DNA of 64,000 nt from DAOTWA01 sp034435955 (GTDB lineage: Bacteria; Chloroflexota; Anaerolineae; Anaerolineales; Anaerolineaceae). Below the pieces are notes generated by a model. That model searched no databases, had not been told where the DNA came from, and was given only the letters and a program-made list of their open reading frames with translations. The DNA lies in assembly GCA_034435955.1 (NCBI GenBank), contig DAOTWA010000054.1, positions 62,001 through 126,000 of the forward strand, in the 5' to 3' direction. Shown piece by piece: positions 9,510-17,710 of this stretch. The first letter of the stretch is position 1; the number at the start of each line of letters is the position of its first letter. The translations under genes were made by a program, and so were the position numbers.

Positions 9510-9640
9510 ATGGAACCTCCTAAAACAAATAAGATTTGAGTGAAACAGGATACGACCCACAGCAAAACAGTGATGACCGCTTGCCAGTGAACCGATCAGC
9601 ATCCGACCGGGTCGTTTCCAATTGTTGGACGGAAGAAAGC

Positions 9641-9708
9641 AACATCCCCTTTTCTCTTTGGTTTGTCCAGCATTGGTTGGATCTGGTTTCGAGTGAAAAG
9701 GGGATGTT
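9641..9708 (-). repeat. 14-bp inverted repeat in the aminotransferase leader
   Basis: AACATCCCCTTTTC at 9641-9654 and GAAAAGGGGATGTT at 9695-9708 are perfect reverse complements separated by 40 nt. They lie between the ROK kinase stop and the aminotransferase start. In RNA they would form a long-looped hairpin; there is no proper U-run after it, so it is not a clear terminator. It could be an operator pair or an attenuator element. No T-box sequence was seen. Confidence 0.6.
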
Positions 9709-9741
9709 CGATGCTCATACTCTCCTTCTGTAAACGAATAA

Positions 9742-10668
9742 TCATAACAATCGAACGAGCGCCAGCGCTCCGAGGAGGCCGGCGTCGTCCCCCAACGCGG
9801 CGGTGGTAATGGATAAATCATTCAGGTATTCAGGGGCGATCACACTTCGCCGCATGGCTGCATCCGCCGGTTTGATCAACAAGTCGCCGCTGAGAGATAC
9901 ACCCCCGCCGAGGATGATGAGCGAGGGATTGAAAATATGCAGGAAGTCGGCCAGCGCCTGGCCGATGAACTCTCCAGCGCGCTGGAAGGCGGCCGTCGCC
10001 AATGGGTCGCCGCCTCTGGCTGCTTCTGCGATGTCCTGTGCAGTAGGTGGAGGATCCAACTTCAAGCTGGAGCGTGTTCCCCGGCTGAGCTCTTCCTGGA
10101 CGAAGCGAGCAATGGCAGTGCCAGAAGCGACGGCCTCCAGGTGGCCGCGCTTGCCGCAGCCACAAACTGGACCGCCGGGGAGGACGGTCACATGGCCAAG
10201 TTCGGCGGCCAAGCCGGAATGGCCCTGGAGCAGCCTGTCCTCACATATGACGCCACCGCCGATGCCTGTACTGATAGTCATGTAAATGAGGTTGTGATGA
10301 CCGCGCCCCGCGCCAAAGCGCCATTCACCCAGGGCGGCCAGATTGCCGTCGTTGCCGAGGGACACAGGAACGTGAAAACGGTTCTCGATTTCCTGTCGCA
10401 GCGGGAGGTCCACCCAACCAGGGATGTTGGGTGCGCGATAAAGGACGCCGGTTTTGGGATTCAACGGGCCGGGTGCGGTCATGCCAATGGCTTTTACTTC
10501 ACCCTCCTCAGGCCATATAGAAGCGATCAAATTGATCAGGCGATCGATGGGGGTGCCCTGCCCACGGGTCAGGATGCGTTTAATTCGCACCGGCTGGGTG
10601 CCTTGCTCGGGAAAAAGAGCCGCCCGCAAGTGCGTTCCACCTATATCCACTGCGATATATCGGCTCAT
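9742..10668 (-). CDS. ROK-family sugar kinase (glucokinase-like)
   Basis: 308 aa, typical for ROK glucokinases, which phosphorylate glucose or a related hexose with ATP. Visible motifs: N-terminal phosphate loop DIGGTHLRAA, catalytic region SLGNDGNLAALGEW, and the ROK zinc motif C-x-C-G-K-R-G-H-L-E, where the third Cys of the common CxCGxxGCxE pattern is His. There is no N-terminal helix-turn-helix, so it is a kinase and not a NagC-type repressor. The start at 10668 gives the standard MSRYIAVDIGGT. It is divergent from yvcK, placing two carbon-metabolism genes back to back. Confidence 0.9.
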   Translation of the reverse strand: MSRYIAVDIGGTHLRAALFPEQGTQPVRIKRILTRGQGTPIDRLINLIASIWPEEGEVKAIGMTAPGPLNPKTGVLYRAPNIPGWVDLPLRQEIENRFHVPVSLGNDGNLAALGEWRFGAGRGHHNLIYMTISTGIGGGVICEDRLLQGHSGLAAELGHVTVLPGGPVCGCGKRGHLEAVASGTAIARFVQEELSRGTRSSLKLDPPPTAQDIAEAARGGDPLATAAFQRAGEFIGQALADFLHIFNPSLIILGGGVSLSGDLLIKPADAAMRRSVIAPEYLNDLSITTAALGDDAGLLGALALVRLL

Positions 10669-10704
10669 AGATCGAAATTATAGCATGGTTCATCTGATTT
10701 ATCG

Positions 10705-10733
10705 TTGACGTTCGTTTGATTCACTGCTATGAT
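10705..10733 (+). promoter_or_regulatory. Sigma-70 promoter of yvcK, giving a nearly leaderless mRNA
   Basis: TTGACG at 10705-10710 and TATGAT at 10728-10733 are 17 bp apart. Transcription would start at about 10740, and the yvcK ATG is at 10742. No ribosome-binding site precedes the ATG. Confidence 0.75.
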
Positions 10734-10741
10734 CAAATTAT

Positions 10742-12085
10742 ATGAAATCTCACCACGGTCATTGGTACAGGCGCCTGTGGGATCGGTTGCGCCCGGAAAT
10801 TCGCTGGCTGGCACCCGGATTGGGGGTCAAGCGGTGGATCATTCCCATTCTGGCCGGAACGACCCTGATCGGGGTCGGGTTCGCGATCCTGATTCTGGAC
10901 ATTTACCGGTCAGCGCCGGAAACATGGTGGTTGCCATTGCTGTCGGTGTTATCATTGCGTTTCCTTACGCGTCCGCTGCGTGCGTTGATCTTTGGCGGAC
11001 TAGGCGTGGGCCTGATCTTGTTTGGTACCTGGGCGCTGAACCGTTCTCTGTTGAGCCCCTTCGTGCGGCCGGGCAGCGCGATTATCGATACAGTAACTGC
11101 CTACCGACGCAAGGAACGCGGTCCGCGCATCGTTACGATCGGGGGCGGGACAGGCCTGTCTACCCTGCTGCGCGGTTTGAAAGCTTATACCCACAATCTG
11201 ACGGCGATTGTAACGGTGACGGACGACGGCGGTTCATCGGGTGAGCTGCGTCGTAACGTGGGCATTCTGCCGCCGGGCGATATTCGCAACTGCCTGGCGG
11301 CCTTGTCCGACGACGAGGCGCTGCTGACGCAATTGTTCCAGTATCGGTTCGGCTCGGGCGCCGGGCTGAACGGCCATTCGCTGGGCAACCTGCTGATCAC
11401 CGCCTTGGCTGACATCACCGGCAGCTTCGAGGAAGCGGTGGCCGAGTCGGGACGGGTGCTTGCAGTGAGGGGCCGTGTGCTGCCTGCCACGCTCCACGAT
11501 GTCCGTCTTGTTGCCGAGGTTCAGCTCCCGGAGATCGCCACAGAGGTAAGGGTGAAGGGTGAGAGCCTGATCCCAAAGATGGCTGGGCAGGTGCGGCGGG
11601 TCTGGCTGGAGCCTGGAAATCCGGCCGCTTTCCCACCCGCCATCCAGGCGATTTTAGCGGCCGACCTGATATTGGTCGGACCTGGCAGCCTGTACACCAG
11701 CCTGCTGCCCAACCTGCTCGTCCCGGACCTGGCAGAAGCCTTGCGGGCGAGCCGGGCGCTCAAATTCTACGTCTGCAATGTGGCCACACAGGCCGGTGAA
11801 ACGGATGGATACACCTGTGGGGATCATGTACGCACTATCGAGCGGCATGTTGGCGGGAGGTTGTTCGATCTGGTGATCAGCAACAAGGATTTTCAATCGG
11901 CACTGCCCGATAAGATTGATTGGGTATACACCGAGGAAGACCTGGACCAGGAGTACGCCGTGTACCAGGCGGATCTGATCGAGAGAGAACATCCCTGGCG
12001 TCATGACGCGGCCAAACTGGCCAGTGTGGTGATGGACCTGTATTACGAACGCACAGGCCCGTTATCCGGCAAAGAAACCGGTTGA
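10742..12085 (+). CDS. yvcK: YvcK/CofD-like protein with N-terminal membrane domain
   Basis: 447 aa. The YvcK/CofD-like core begins near residue 130 with IGGGTGLSTLLRGLK, followed by VTVTDDGGSSGELR and LPPGDIRNCLAAL, the family signatures. YvcK proteins bind UDP-sugars and affect carbon flux and cell-wall synthesis; they are not enzymes of F420 synthesis. About 110 N-terminal residues form two or three hydrophobic segments, an extension that would place the protein at the membrane. ATG 10742 is the only sensible start and lies 8 nt after a -10 box. It is immediately upstream of the gap-pgk-tpiA run. Confidence 0.92.
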   Translation: MKSHHGHWYRRLWDRLRPEIRWLAPGLGVKRWIIPILAGTTLIGVGFAILILDIYRSAPETWWLPLLSVLSLRFLTRPLRALIFGGLGVGLILFGTWALNRSLLSPFVRPGSAIIDTVTAYRRKERGPRIVTIGGGTGLSTLLRGLKAYTHNLTAIVTVTDDGGSSGELRRNVGILPPGDIRNCLAALSDDEALLTQLFQYRFGSGAGLNGHSLGNLLITALADITGSFEEAVAESGRVLAVRGRVLPATLHDVRLVAEVQLPEIATEVRVKGESLIPKMAGQVRRVWLEPGNPAAFPPAIQAILAADLILVGPGSLYTSLLPNLLVPDLAEALRASRALKFYVCNVATQAGETDGYTCGDHVRTIERHVGGRLFDLVISNKDFQSALPDKIDWVYTEEDLDQEYAVYQADLIEREHPWRHDAAKLASVVMDLYYERTGPLSGKETG

Positions 12086-12114
12086 TTGTAAAAATTAACA
12101 CAATCAGAACACAA

Positions 12115-12133
12115 GGCATGATACAATCATGCC
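12115..12133. promoter_or_regulatory. Candidate operator palindrome at the gap promoter
   Basis: GGCATGAT-ACA-ATCATGCC is a perfect 8-bp inverted repeat with a 3-nt centre. It overlaps a possible -10 box, TACAAT at 12122-12127, just before gap. The size and place fit a repressor operator, although a short mRNA hairpin is also possible. No matching regulator gene is adjacent. Confidence 0.5.
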
Positions 12134-12161
12134 ATATTTCTATGTCTTACAGGAGGTTGTC

Positions 12162-13196
12162 ATGTCTATACGTGTTGGGATTAATGGCTTTGGCCGCGTA
12201 GGGCGGCAGGTTCTCAAGGCCATCCTGGATTTCCATAAAGATCTGGAGGTCGTTGCGATTAACGATCTGTTCGACGCCAAGACCAACGCCCATCTGTTTA
12301 AATACGATTCGAATTACGGAATCTATCCGGGCAGCGTCGAAGTATCCGAGAATAGCCTGGTGATCGACGGCAAGCCGGTGCGGGTATTCGCCGAAAAAGA
12401 TCCAGGCAACCTGCCGTGGGCGGATCTGGGTGTTTCGATCGTGATCGAATCGACTGGTGTGTTCACCGACGCCCTGGGCGACCCGGCCAAGGGGAAACCG
12501 GGGGCGCGCGTCCACATTGATAAGGGCGGCGCCAAAAAGGTGATCATCTCGGCACCGGCCAAGAACGAGGACATCACCATCGTGTTGGGCGTGAACGAGA
12601 ATATGTACGATCCCGCCAAGCACCATGTGATCTCCAACGCGTCCTGCACGACCAACTGCCTGGCGCCGGCTGCGAAGGTCATCCATGATGCTTTCCACAT
12701 CCAGCGCGGGCTGATGACGACGGTGCACTCTTACACCAATGATCAGCGCATTCTGGATCTGGCTCACAAAGATCTGCGCCGGGCGCGCGCGGCGGCGCTC
12801 AACATCATCCCGACCACAACCGGCGCCGCCAAAGCATTGGCCCTGGTCATCCCTGACTTGAAAGGGCGATTCGACGGATTTTCACTGCGTGTTCCGACGC
12901 CAACCGTCTCTATCGTCGATTTCGTTGCAGACGTGGAGAAAACGACCAGCGTGGAAGAGGTCAATGCGGCCTTCAAGGCGGCGGCGGAAGGGCCGATGAA
13001 GGGAATTCTCGGTTTCACCACCGAGCCGCTGGTTTCAATGGATTTCAAGGGCGACACACGCTCTTCCATCGTGGATGGACTTTCCACAATGGTTACTCAG
13101 GGCACGATGGTCAAAGTGGTGGCCTGGTACGATAACGAATGGGGTTACTCCTGCCGCACCGCTGATCTGGCAGCGTTGATTGCCAAATCGCTGTAA
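12162..13196 (+). CDS. gap: Glyceraldehyde-3-phosphate dehydrogenase
   Basis: 344 aa, type I GAPDH, which oxidises glyceraldehyde 3-phosphate to 1,3-bisphosphoglycerate with NAD(P)+. The N-terminal Rossmann motif GINGFGRVGRQ, the active-site SNASCTTNC with Cys about 162, and the C-terminal WYDNEWGYS are all present. ATG 12162 is preceded by AGGAGG with about 5 nt spacing; an earlier in-frame ATG at 12129 lies inside the promoter region and is unlikely. First gene of gap-pgk-tpiA. Confidence 0.97.
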   Translation: MSIRVGINGFGRVGRQVLKAILDFHKDLEVVAINDLFDAKTNAHLFKYDSNYGIYPGSVEVSENSLVIDGKPVRVFAEKDPGNLPWADLGVSIVIESTGVFTDALGDPAKGKPGARVHIDKGGAKKVIISAPAKNEDITIVLGVNENMYDPAKHHVISNASCTTNCLAPAAKVIHDAFHIQRGLMTTVHSYTNDQRILDLAHKDLRRARAAALNIIPTTTGAAKALALVIPDLKGRFDGFSLRVPTPTVSIVDFVADVEKTTSVEEVNAAFKAAAEGPMKGILGFTTEPLVSMDFKGDTRSSIVDGLSTMVTQGTMVKVVAWYDNEWGYSCRTADLAALIAKSL

Positions 13197-13223
13197 GCCG
13201 CACGTGTAAGAGGATCATCAAGG

Positions 13224-13265
13224 ATGCGTAATGGCGCCGGGGAGGTGATGCCAGCCATTACGCAT
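13224..13265 (+). repeat. 12-bp perfect hairpin between gap and pgk
   Basis: ATGCGTAATGGC at 13224-13235 pairs perfectly with GCCATTACGCAT at 13254-13265 around an 18-nt loop. There is no T-run, so it is not an intrinsic terminator. It sits within the gap-pgk intergenic region and probably acts as an mRNA processing or stability element that lets gap and pgk be expressed at different levels. Confidence 0.7.
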
Positions 13266-13295
13266 AATTCTGGGAGCCATCTATGGGAGGATTGT

Positions 13296-14474
13296 ATGTT
13301 CAATAAGAAGACCGTTCGGGACGTTGATGTGAGGGGGAAACGCGTATTGGTGCGGGTGGACTTCAATGTGCCGATCAAAGATGGAGAGGTGGGCGACGAC
13401 ACGCGCATCCGTGCGGCCCTGCCAACCATCCAATACCTGCTTCAGAATGGGGCGGCTGTGATTCTTTGCTCGCACCTGGGGCGGCCGAAGGGTGGTCCTG
13501 ACCCGAAGTTCTCCCTACGCCCGGTGGCAACGCATCTTAGCAAGCTGCTCCATCAACCGGTCGAGTTTTCCGAGGACTGCATCGGGCCGGCGGCCGAAGC
13601 CTCGGCGAAGGCCCTTAAAGCGGGGCAGGTGCTTTTACTGGAAAATACCCGCTTCCACCCCGAAGAGGAGAAAAACGACGAAGGGATGTCACGCCAGCTC
13701 GCCAGCCTGGCCGATCTGTACGTGAACGACGCCTTCGGTTCGGCTCACCGCGCGCATGCTTCAACGGAAGGGGTGGCGCATTTTCTGCCCGCTGTGGCCG
13801 GCTTTCTGATGGAAAAAGAGATCACATACCTTGGCCAGGCTGTGACTGACCCCAAACGCCCGTTCGTAGCCATCCTGGGCGGGGCGAAGATCTCCGATAA
13901 GATCGGCGTAATCCGCAACCTGCTGGTCAAGGCGGACCACATCCTGATTGGCGGGGGAATGGCAAACACCTTCTTCAAGGCGCAGGGATATCCGGTAGGT
14001 GATTCGCTGGTTGAAGATGAGGTGCTGGATACAGCCCGCGAATTGATCGCCCAGGGAGGCACGCGCATTCGCCTGCCGGTCGACGTGGTGATTGCCGACA
14101 AGTTTGCGGCCGATGCTCAGATGAAAGTCATCCCGACCGGTCCGGTTCCGGATGGCTGGCGCATCCTGGATATCGGACCAGAGACTGTAGCGACGTACGC
14201 CAAAGCGCTGAAAGGCGCGGCAATGGTGGTGTGGAACGGACCGATGGGCGTGTTCGAATTTCCGCCATTTGCGGCAGGCACGATCGGCATCGCGAAAGCG
14301 GTCGCGGAAAGCGGCGCCATCAGCATCATCGGTGGAGGCGATTCGGTGGCCGCCATCCAGCAGTCCGGGTTGGCCGACAAGATCACGCATATTTCGACCG
14401 GTGGCGGCGCTTCATTGGAAATGCTGGAGGGGCTGACCCTGCCCGGCGTGGCAGCTTTGCAGGATAAAGACTGA
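13296..14474 (+). CDS. pgk: Phosphoglycerate kinase
   Basis: 392 aa, normal for bacterial PGK, which moves phosphate from 1,3-bisphosphoglycerate to ADP. Motifs: RVDFNVPIKDGE near the N-terminus (substrate binding), SHLGRPKG, ENTRFHPEE, VAILGGAKISDK, and the C-terminal nucleotide loop GGGDSVAA. Open sequence extends upstream, but ATG 13296 has GGGAGG 5 nt before it and gives the usual start. Second gene of the glycolytic run. Confidence 0.97.
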   Translation: MFNKKTVRDVDVRGKRVLVRVDFNVPIKDGEVGDDTRIRAALPTIQYLLQNGAAVILCSHLGRPKGGPDPKFSLRPVATHLSKLLHQPVEFSEDCIGPAAEASAKALKAGQVLLLENTRFHPEEEKNDEGMSRQLASLADLYVNDAFGSAHRAHASTEGVAHFLPAVAGFLMEKEITYLGQAVTDPKRPFVAILGGAKISDKIGVIRNLLVKADHILIGGGMANTFFKAQGYPVGDSLVEDEVLDTARELIAQGGTRIRLPVDVVIADKFAADAQMKVIPTGPVPDGWRILDIGPETVATYAKALKGAAMVVWNGPMGVFEFPPFAAGTIGIAKAVAESGAISIIGGGDSVAAIQQSGLADKITHISTGGGASLEMLEGLTLPGVAALQDKD

Positions 14475-14611
14475 GCGGATAGGCAGGCCGATCGATTTGC
14501 TAATTGGATGGAGGGGAGCGCGTTTCACGATTCCGTTCCAGGGTTTCTGGCGGGGGTCGTGTTTCATAAGTTCAAATCGTTGATGTGAAATTTCTCCTAG
14601 TGAGGTAAGCC

Positions 14612-15370
14612 ATGCGGAAGCCATTCGTCGCGGGTAACTGGAAAATGAATAAGACCGTCGAGCAGGCGCGGTTGCTGGTGAGCGAGATGCTGCCCGGCCT
14701 GCAAGCTGTGGCAAGCGTGGAACGGGTATTGTGTCCACCGGCTACCTGTCTGATGCCCGTCTCCGCCATGCTGGTGGGCACACAGATCGGGTTGGGCGCA
14801 CAAAACATGCATTGGGCTGCCTCCGGAGCATACACGGGCGAAATCTCCCCGGCGATGGTTGCGGAGTTCTGCAAATATGTGATCGTTGGGCACTCAGAGC
14901 GCCGCACCTACTTTGGAGAAACGGACGAGACCGTCAATTATAAGGTTAAGGCGGCGTTAGACGCGGGTTTAACCCCTATCGTCTGTGTGGGTGAGACGCT
15001 GGCGGAAAACGAAGCCGGCCGCACGGCCGAAGTGGTCGGAAGGCAGGTGCGTGAAGGGCTGAAAGGCGTGATGGGACAGGACGCCGCGCGCCTGGTCATC
15101 GCCTATGAACCGGTGTGGGCTATAGGCACTGGAAGGGCGGCCACCGCCGAGGGAGCCAATCTCGTGATTCGCGACGTGATTCGCACCGAATTGGGTACTC
15201 TGTTCGGCATGAGCGTGGCACAGAACATGCGGGTGCTTTACGGCGGCAGTGTGACCGGGGCGAACGCAGCCGAATTTTTCGAGCAGCCTGAAATTGACGG
15301 TGCGCTGGTAGGCGGGGCCAGTCTGAAGGCGGGTGAATTCGTCAAGATCGTCGAGAGCGCAGCGAAATGA
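14612..15370 (+). CDS. tpiA: Triosephosphate isomerase
   Basis: 252 aa, standard TIM length; interconverts dihydroxyacetone phosphate and glyceraldehyde 3-phosphate. GNWKMNKT at the N-terminus contains the catalytic Lys, GHSERR the catalytic His (about 94), and YEPVWAIGTG the catalytic Glu (about 166) followed by the flexible loop. The C-terminal phosphate-binding YGGSV and VGGASL are present. It follows pgk after a 137-nt gap with no obvious gene, and its stop codon overlaps the start of the next gene (ATGA). Confidence 0.97.
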   Translation: MRKPFVAGNWKMNKTVEQARLLVSEMLPGLQAVASVERVLCPPATCLMPVSAMLVGTQIGLGAQNMHWAASGAYTGEISPAMVAEFCKYVIVGHSERRTYFGETDETVNYKVKAALDAGLTPIVCVGETLAENEAGRTAEVVGRQVREGLKGVMGQDAARLVIAYEPVWAIGTGRAATAEGANLVIRDVIRTELGTLFGMSVAQNMRVLYGGSVTGANAAEFFEQPEIDGALVGGASLKAGEFVKIVESAAK

Positions 15371-16128
15371 GCCTGCAGGGTTTAGACGGCTTTGGGTGGC
15401 TCCTGCTCCTGCTGGGGCCACTCTTGTTATTCCAACGCTGGTTACACCGCGAAATTCAGGCGGTGTTGATCATTCTCACCCGTCGGCCAGCCGTGGCGGT
15501 GGGCCTTTTCTCGATTTTGTTTTTCCCGGGTGTGTTGCTCCATGAAGCCAGCCATTTCCTGGCGGCCAGGCTACTGGGGGTGAGGACGGGGCGCTTTTCA
15601 CTCATACCCAGGCCGATGCCAGGTGGGCGTTTGCGGTTGGGCTATGTTGAAACTGCACCGGCCGATCCTGTGCGCGATACGCTGGTAGGAGCGGCGCCGT
15701 TGATCAGCGGAGCTGTGGTAATAGCCGTCATCGCCGTGCGCATCATCGGCCTGCAACCATTAGGCGATGAGCTGGTGCAGGGCCGCTGGGTGGAGTTTTT
15801 ACGTGGTTTTTTGGCGCTGCCGGAGAAGCCCGATTTCTGGCTGTGGTTTTATTTGATCTTTGTGGTGAGCAGCACGATGCTCCCTTCCCCCTCGGATCGG
15901 CGCGCCTGGCTTCCAGTGCTAGCGGGTGTGCTTCTGCTGGCCGGATTTGGATTGCTGGCGGGGGCCGGGCCGTGGATGGCGACCAACCTTGGCCCGATCG
16001 TCAACCGGGGGATGCGCGGGCTGGCGGCAGTATTTGGAATCAGTCTGGCAGTACACTTGTTACTGGTATTCCCGTTTTGGGCGGCGCATCGACTGCTGTC
16101 AGCCCTGATGAAAGTCAATGTCGGCTAA
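15367..16128 (+). CDS. HExxH integral membrane protein (M50-like metalloprotease candidate)
   Basis: 253 aa with about six hydrophobic segments. The second segment contains HEASH at residues 59-63, preceded by LFFPGVLLHEASH, the arrangement of site-2-protease-type M50 zinc metalloproteases. A second conserved metal ligand motif (typically NxxPxxxLDG) is not evident, so catalytic activity is not certain; it may belong to an M50-like or DUF family. Start ATG 15367 overlaps the tpiA stop, indicating co-translation with the glycolytic genes, though a functional link is not obvious. Confidence 0.7.
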   Translation: MSLQGLDGFGWLLLLLGPLLLFQRWLHREIQAVLIILTRRPAVAVGLFSILFFPGVLLHEASHFLAARLLGVRTGRFSLIPRPMPGGRLRLGYVETAPADPVRDTLVGAAPLISGAVVIAVIAVRIIGLQPLGDELVQGRWVEFLRGFLALPEKPDFWLWFYLIFVVSSTMLPSPSDRRAWLPVLAGVLLLAGFGLLAGAGPWMATNLGPIVNRGMRGLAAVFGISLAVHLLLVFPFWAAHRLLSALMKVNVG

Positions 16129-16136
16129 GGGGAGTT

Positions 16137-16805
16137 TCATTGAGCAACTCGCTTCAAAGCGAACAGCGGGGTACGGTTGCCGGTTGTGTCAATGATGAAA
16201 GTGCTGAGGGTGGAAGCATCGCAGGTGTAGCCCAGCACCACCGCGGTGGTGGCGCTCGAGCCAAACCAAACATAGGGCAGGATTTGATCGGGCTTGACCA
16301 CCTCGTTGCCAGCCAGAGTGACCGATGCGGTGAGTTGACTCACGTCGGGGTTGAACAGGCTAAGCGTTTCATTCTGGGGATCGGCCGTGTAGCTGGCGCT
16401 GGTTGTACCGTTTATGGTGACTTTGAGCGGCAGCGAGAGGATGGCCAATTTAACCTGGGCATTCAGTTGGTATTGGTCCGCTACGGCGGTCACCTTACCA
16501 TCTGGGGCGAAATGATAAATCAGACTGCCGCTATATCCTTTGGGTTCCAACTGGCCCCCTTGCAAGGCATCGGGCGGGATAGCGGCCTTCAAATATGGAC
16601 CAAGGTCGCCTACGTCCCAGGCGCCGATCAGGCAGGCGGTGTCTGAGGGAGCCGCCGCCTGGTTCATTGCGGTGGGTAAGGGAACGGCGGTGGGGGTTTC
16701 AGTCGGCGATGGCGCGCTCGCGAATGGCAGGCTACAGGCCAGCGCGACGAGCGGCACGAAGAGCAGCGCCAAGCCGATGACCGATAAGTTGCGTTTCAAA
16801 TTCAT
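16137..16805 (-). CDS. Secreted lipoprotein-like protein, paralogue of the 16964 gene
   Basis: 222 aa. N-terminal signal peptide ends with LVALAC, a weak lipobox, followed by a Pro/Thr-rich linker and then a globular beta-rich domain. The domain starts CLIGAWDVGDLGPYL and matches the neighbouring protein's CILGTWQVSDFNSYM, with aligned DGKV and SLPL segments and a C-terminal Cys. The two genes are therefore a tandem duplication. Function is unknown; an extracytoplasmic lipocalin-like or binding role is conceivable only. It is convergent with the HExxH protein gene, 8 nt apart. Confidence 0.75.
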   Translation of the reverse strand: MNLKRNLSVIGLALLFVPLVALACSLPFASAPSPTETPTAVPLPTAMNQAAAPSDTACLIGAWDVGDLGPYLKAAIPPDALQGGQLEPKGYSGSLIYHFAPDGKVTAVADQYQLNAQVKLAILSLPLKVTINGTTSASYTADPQNETLSLFNPDVSQLTASVTLAGNEVVKPDQILPYVWFGSSATTAVVLGYTCDASTLSTFIIDTTGNRTPLFALKRVAQ

Positions 16806-16889
16806 CGCGTAATCCTGTTCTCCTTATCATTCCTTTGATTTCCAGGGCATTTCTTGTTGTGGACAGGCCAAGGAAAGCAGAAGCAGCAA

Positions 16890-16911
16890 GGGGCGCATCA
16901 ATGTGCGCCCC
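16890..16911 (-). terminator. Hairpin between the two lipoprotein genes
   Basis: GGGGCGCA at 16890-16897 pairs with TGCGCCCC at 16904-16911 around 6 nt, and the outer bases GCAG/CTGC can extend it. On the minus strand only a mixed T-rich stretch follows, so it may be a weak terminator or a stability hairpin after the 16964 gene. Confidence 0.55.
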
Positions 16912-16963
16912 CTGCCTGGATGACATTATACCCTGGATAGAGAGTATTCTCTTGAGGCTGAGA

Positions 16964-17653
16964 CTAACTTCCGATGCGGGTGAATACCACCGGCTGGACG
17001 CCTGTCTTTTTAACGGGAGGAGTCAGCTTGAGGGTGTTGCCGGAACATTCGTAAGCCATCTCGACCGAAGTCGTGTCCGCACCGCCCAAAGTCAGAAGGT
17101 TCTGGCCGGAGCTGGTAACCGACGTGCCACTGATGGAGACCTTGAAGCTGATGTTCCCGCCGTTCAAGTTTGAAAACTGTATGGTACCCGCATCGTTCAG
17201 CTTATAATCCGCGGTGCCAGCACCGACGATCACAATATCCAGCGGGAGCGATACCGAGCTGACGGTGATCTCGGCAGTCACCTTGAACTGTTGGGCGTTC
17301 ACATCCACTTTGCCAGACGAGTCAAACACATAGACCAGCGCGCCGGAGGTATCCTTCATAGAAATCTCCCCGTTCTGAAGAGCCTCCTGCGGTAAAACGG
17401 AGTTCATGTAAGAATTGAAATCGCTGACCTGCCAGGTGCCGAGGATGCATCCGGCCAGTGAAGGCCCGCTGGCTGTAGGTGCAGGACTGGTGGCTGTTGC
17501 AGACAGCGTTGGAGTAGCTGCTTGGGTTTCTGTGGGTTGAATCGTGGGTGGGGAAGTCGGTGCGGGGGTTGTGGCGGCGGGTGAAGTGCAGGCGGCCAGG
17601 GCCATCGCAGCGACGAAGGCGATGGCCAACGAATGATTAGCTGGTAATTTCAT
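16964..17653 (-). CDS. Putative lipoprotein, tandem paralogue
   Basis: 229 aa. A signal peptide ends in MALAAC, a good lipobox, so the mature protein is probably lipid-anchored outside the membrane. A Pro/Thr/Ala-rich linker of about 50 residues follows, then a beta-rich domain starting CILGTWQVSDFNSYM. It shares this domain with the gene at 16137. The family is not recognised; function unknown. It follows upp after 57 nt and might be in the same transcript. Confidence 0.78.
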   Translation of the reverse strand: MKLPANHSLAIAFVAAMALAACTSPAATTPAPTSPPTIQPTETQAATPTLSATATSPAPTASGPSLAGCILGTWQVSDFNSYMNSVLPQEALQNGEISMKDTSGALVYVFDSSGKVDVNAQQFKVTAEITVSSVSLPLDIVIVGAGTADYKLNDAGTIQFSNLNGGNISFKVSISGTSVTSSGQNLLTLGGADTTSVEMAYECSGNTLKLTPPVKKTGVQPVVFTRIGS

Positions 17654-17710
17654 GCTAGTCCTCCATGTGGCGGATTTAATTTGTTAGGCCAGGGATAAAT
17701 GGACGATCGC

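Noticed and set aside
9510..9741. T-box or other known riboswitch in the aminotransferase leader
   Set aside because: No AGGGTGGNACCGCG-type T-box sequence or other known conserved core is visible; only an inverted repeat remains.
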